Below are positions 4,928-6,705 of a stretch of DNA of 6,705 nt, piece by piece. The notes below the pieces were generated by a model. It was not told the origin of the DNA. It saw nothing but the letters and a program-made list of their open reading frames with translations, and made no database searches. Each line of letters starts with the position of its first letter. Within the stretch, counting starts at the first letter, position 1. The position numbers were made by a program, and so were the translations under genes. This DNA comes from CAZJTL01 sp964548905 (GTDB taxonomy: Bacteria; Cyanobacteriota; Cyanobacteriia; Cyanobacteriales; Xenococcaceae), in the NCBI GenBank assembly GCA_964548905.1, contig CAZJTL010000241.1, positions 1 to 6,705 of the forward strand, written 5' to 3'.

Positions 4928-5443
4928 TCGGAATAAGCTTTTAGAGTCTTAGATGGCGGAGTTTTGTCAGCTTCGCCACTTTTACGCCACATTGAAGCAA
5001 CGATCGCTTTTAGATTGCTAGCGCCTTCACTCACCTAACACAAGTTCGGTAAGTACAATTCAGTTAAACGTAGGGATTGCCTGAATTGAATTAAATTAAT
5101 TTAAAAAATCTGGGGGAGACATAGCTAAATACCTCCACTGCTGACTTACTGAATAAGTATTTATATCACCATTAATTATCTAGTAATTATCTAGCTATTT
5201 TTTGGGGAGGAATCAAGATTTTAACCATTCTTATTAAACGATACGGAAAAAATTATTTGATTTTGAAAAAATTAGGCTGAACTATCTTTACGTATAACGT
5301 CCCAACTGCATACTGCTCCCTCAAATACGCGAGCTGCATGGCAAGGCAGCCTTCACCTTTAAACTTTTGATGATAGTGCGATCTCGATCGCAACTAGTTA
5401 GCAATCTACCCAATAAGAATTGCTGCACTACTATTAACTTGTC
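4928..5443. other. Non-coding stretch between divergent RTX-like gene and thrB
   Basis: No credible gene, tRNA or rRNA is visible on either strand. It holds a weak hairpin near 4955-4977 (GGCGGAG/CTTCGCC), an 11-bp tandem duplication at 5173-5194 and AT-rich stretches around 5085-5110 and 5240-5275. A purine-rich GGGGAGG at about 5204-5210 looks like a Shine-Dalgarno, but no standard start codon follows at usable spacing. Confidence 0.6.
5173..5194 (+). repeat. Tandem 11-bp duplication (TAATTATCTAG x2)
   Basis: Two perfect adjacent copies of TAATTATCTAG lie in the AT-rich intergenic region. They could be a paired protein-binding site (11 bp is about one helix turn) or simple slippage. No other copy is evident nearby. 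Confidence 0.7.
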
Positions 5444-5471
5444 TTGATCTTGGTAGATGAGAGAGTATAAA
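5444..5471 (+). promoter_or_regulatory. thrB: Candidate sigma70-type promoter of thrB
   Basis: TTGATC (5444-5449) and TATAAA (5466-5471) are 16 bp apart. Transcription would start near 5478, giving a leader of about 70 nt. The left arm of the 8-bp inverted repeat (5449-5456) overlaps this promoter. Confidence 0.45.
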
Positions 5472-5504
5472 GTTTTGAGGTGGATTTATCCCATAGCTAC
5501 CAAG
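5449..5504. repeat. Inverted repeat in the thrB upstream region
   Basis: CTTGGTAG (5449-5456) and CTACCAAG (5497-5504) are perfect 8-bp inverted copies, 40 bp apart, ending 42 bp before the thrB start. If transcription starts upstream they can form a leader stem; if it starts near 5478 the left arm lies in the promoter spacer and the pair would be better read as two operator half-sites. Confidence 0.5.
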
Positions 5505-5523
5505 AAATCAATCCTTGTATCGG

Positions 5524-5551
5524 CAATGAACAATGAACCATAAACGATGAA
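5524..5551 (+). repeat. Heptad array containing the thrB start codon
   Basis: Four heptads in phase, CAATGAA, CAATGAA, CCATAAA, CGATGAA. The thrB ATG (5547-5549) is in the fourth. The first two also contain ATGs, which open five-codon frames ending at TAA (5541-5543) and at TGA (5548-5550); the second of these stops overlaps the thrB start as ATGA. Confidence 0.75.
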
Positions 5552-6455
5552 CAATTCTATATTTACTGTTACCGTTCCCGCGACAACTGCTAATCTAGGT
5601 GCTGGTTTCGATTGCATTGGTGCAGCTTTAACCCTCTACAATCAAGTTACTTTTTCTCCCTCAGAAAGCTTACAAATTACTGTTACTGGAGAAGAAGCCG
5701 ATCGCGTTTTTAAAGATGAAAGAAACCTAATTTATAAATCCTTTCTCAAGTTATACCAACACATCCAACAAACGCCCCCAAATATAGCGATCGCGATTAA
5801 ATTAGGAGTCCCTTTATCTAGAGGTTTGGGTAGTTCCGCTACAGCGATCGTCGCTGGTTTAGTTGGTGGAAATCAGATGGCAGGGAATCCACTTTCCTTG
5901 GCTGAAGTAATGGAATTGGCAATCGCGATCGAAGGACATCCCGATAACGTCGTTCCTGCTTTAATTGGTAATTGTCAGCTATCTGTAGGCGAAATGGGTA
6001 ACTGGCAAATCTGTAAAATTCCTTGGCATCAAGAGATCGTTCCTGTTGTTGCTATTCCTGATTTTGAACTTTCCACCGAAGAAGCGCGATCGGTATTACC
6101 AAAAGAAATTAGTCGCGCCGATGCTATTTTTAATATCGCCCATATGGGTTTGTTAATTCGAGGTTTAGAAGCCAATCGTCAAGATTGGCTAAAAATGGCT
6201 TTAGATGACAAACTACATCAACCATACCGTCAATCATTGATTAAGGGTTATCAAACAGTGAAAGAGGCAGCGATCGCTTCTGGTGCTTATGGTATGGTAA
6301 TTAGTGGTGCGGGACCAACATTACTCGCCTTAACTAATCCGCAACAAGCTGATTCAGTAACAGAGGCAATGCAAGCAGCCTGGTTAAAAGAAGGTATTAA
6401 AGCTCAAGTGCGATCGCTCTGTTTAGATACTAAAGGAGCAAGGATTGAGATTTAG
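5547..6455 (+). CDS. thrB: Homoserine kinase
   Basis: This 302-residue cytoplasmic GHMP-family kinase phosphorylates L-homoserine with ATP to O-phospho-L-homoserine, the step before threonine synthase. The length is normal for the enzyme. Motif 1 is VPATTANLGAGFDCIGAAL (10-28). Motif 2, the phosphate-binding loop, is VPLSRGLGSSATAIVAG (88-104), followed by the homoserine-kinase signature EGHPDNVVPALIGN (129-142). Motif 3 is GMVISGAGPTLLAL (249-262). I chose ATG 5547 because the conserved N-terminus begins 10 residues later and upstream in-frame ATG 5526 meets a stop after five codons. No Shine-Dalgarno is present; the start lies in a heptad repeat with a tiny upstream frame ending in an ATGA overlap. 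It stands alone rather than in a thr operon, which is usual in cyanobacteria. The G of the stop codon is the first base of the next repeat array. Confidence 0.97.
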   Translation: MNNSIFTVTVPATTANLGAGFDCIGAALTLYNQVTFSPSESLQITVTGEEADRVFKDERNLIYKSFLKLYQHIQQTPPNIAIAIKLGVPLSRGLGSSATAIVAGLVGGNQMAGNPLSLAEVMELAIAIEGHPDNVVPALIGNCQLSVGEMGNWQICKIPWHQEIVPVVAIPDFELSTEEARSVLPKEISRADAIFNIAHMGLLIRGLEANRQDWLKMALDDKLHQPYRQSLIKGYQTVKEAAIASGAYGMVISGAGPTLLALTNPQQADSVTEAMQAAWLKEGIKAQVRSLCLDTKGARIEI

Positions 6456-6538
6456 CCGTCAGCAGTCAGCCGTCAGCAGTCAGCCGTCAGCAGTCAGCAA
6501 AAACTGATAACTGATAGCTGATAGCTGATAGCTGAAAG
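6455..6538 (+). repeat. Twelve-unit heptad array at the thrB 3' end, able to fold as a long stem
   Basis: The first half is the 14-mer GCCGTCAGCAGTCA repeated three times (6455-6496), then GCAAAAA. The second half is CTGATAA, CTGATAG three times and CTGAAAG (6504-6538). The phase is unbroken for 84 bases. TCAGC recurs every 7 nt on the left and GCTGA every 7 nt on the right, so three 5-bp blocks (6480-6498 with 6517-6535) can pair with 2-nt internal mismatches around an 18-nt loop. Confidence 0.9.
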
Positions 6539-6559
6539 GGCAACCACAAGGGATTGCCC
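6538..6559 (+). terminator. Hairpin repeat, possible thrB terminator
   Basis: GGGCAA (6538-6543) pairs with TTGCCC (6554-6559); the inner CC/GG can extend the stem to 8 bp with a 2-nt bulge and loop ACAA. It resembles the GGGGCAACCACA...TTGCCCC palindromes dispersed in cyanobacterial genomes. There is no T-run after it on either strand, so termination would be weak; it may simply be a mobile palindrome. Confidence 0.45.
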
Positions 6560-6579
6560 CTAATGCTGATAGCCGATCG

Positions 6580-6705
6580 CTACGAACATTGGCGATCGAG
6601 AACTTGCTGATAGGCTGAATAGACTCCTCGAACGTTATACCAATTCAGAAAAATACGAGCTAATTCCAAAGCTAACTGAGGTTTACCGCGATCGATCAGC
6701 CACTG
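6580..6705 (-). CDS. C-terminal end of an unrecognised protein (cut by window edge)
   Basis: This 41-codon open frame on the minus strand enters from the right edge and ends at TAG 6582-6580. It reads QWLIDRGKPQLALELARIFL then NWYNVRGVYSAYQQVLDRQCS. It looks like real coding sequence: mostly helical, amphipathic and rich in aromatic residues, with HIP1-like GATCG sites used in frame. I do not recognise the family. It converges on thrB, with the repeat array and hairpin between the two stops. Confidence 0.6.
   Translation of the reverse strand, partial: QWLIDRGKPQLALELARIFLNWYNVRGVYSAYQQVLDRQCS

Noticed and set aside
5204..5280. Small gene after the GGGGAGG motif (frame ILTILIKRYGK...)
   Set aside because: It would need an ATT start, has about 20 codons and no supporting context.
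5280..5546. A threonine riboswitch or attenuator leader peptide before thrB
   Set aside because: There is no threonine/isoleucine-rich leader frame and no terminator-like hairpin with a T-run.

Overview
The window is cyanobacterial chromosome. It carries eight perfect HIP1 octamers (GCGATCGC, at 174, 449, 2120, 2243, 4687, 5787, 6270 and 6410) and many near copies. It also has in-phase heptanucleotide tandem arrays (STRR type) between genes and a cyanobacterial-type hairpin repeat after thrB. I cannot name the genus. No part of it looks like a wholly new system. The most informative items are a recent, reconstructable transposon insertion and several regulatory structures.

Layout. 1-747 (minus strand): a type II toxin-antitoxin pair, a DUF1778/TacA-like ribbon-helix-helix antitoxin followed by a GNAT acetyltransferase toxin. 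The toxin starts on the last base of the antitoxin stop codon and runs off the left edge. 771-943: heptad and octad repeat arrays, into which the next gene's C-terminus reads. 915-2331 (minus strand): a three-gene cluster made of a small DUF2834-type membrane protein, a GNAT acetyltransferase resembling the AAC(6') group (separated by only 2 nt), and a GFA/CENP-V zinc protein that also has its own candidate promoter. 2436-3272 (plus strand): a divergent XRE regulator with an MmyB-like ligand domain. The 104-bp gap between the regulator and the cluster holds a perfect 8-3-8 palindrome, a good operator candidate, so the regulator probably controls itself and the divergent genes.

3279-4881 (minus strand): an RTX-like calcium-binding repeat protein gene cut in two by a 922-bp IS5-family element (3485-4406). 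The element has 16/17-matching terminal inverted repeats, a 3-bp target duplication, and a DDE transposase split over two frames at an A-rich slippery site. Removing the element and one target copy restores a clean 225-residue reading frame, so the insertion looks recent. The leader of the RTX gene contains mutually exclusive hairpins, one of which covers its strong Shine-Dalgarno sequence.

4882-5546 is non-coding apart from regulatory elements. 5547-6455 (plus strand) is thrB, homoserine kinase (threonine biosynthesis). Its start codon lies in one heptad array and its stop codon touches another. 6580-6705 (minus strand) is the C-terminal end of an unrecognised gene that converges on thrB.
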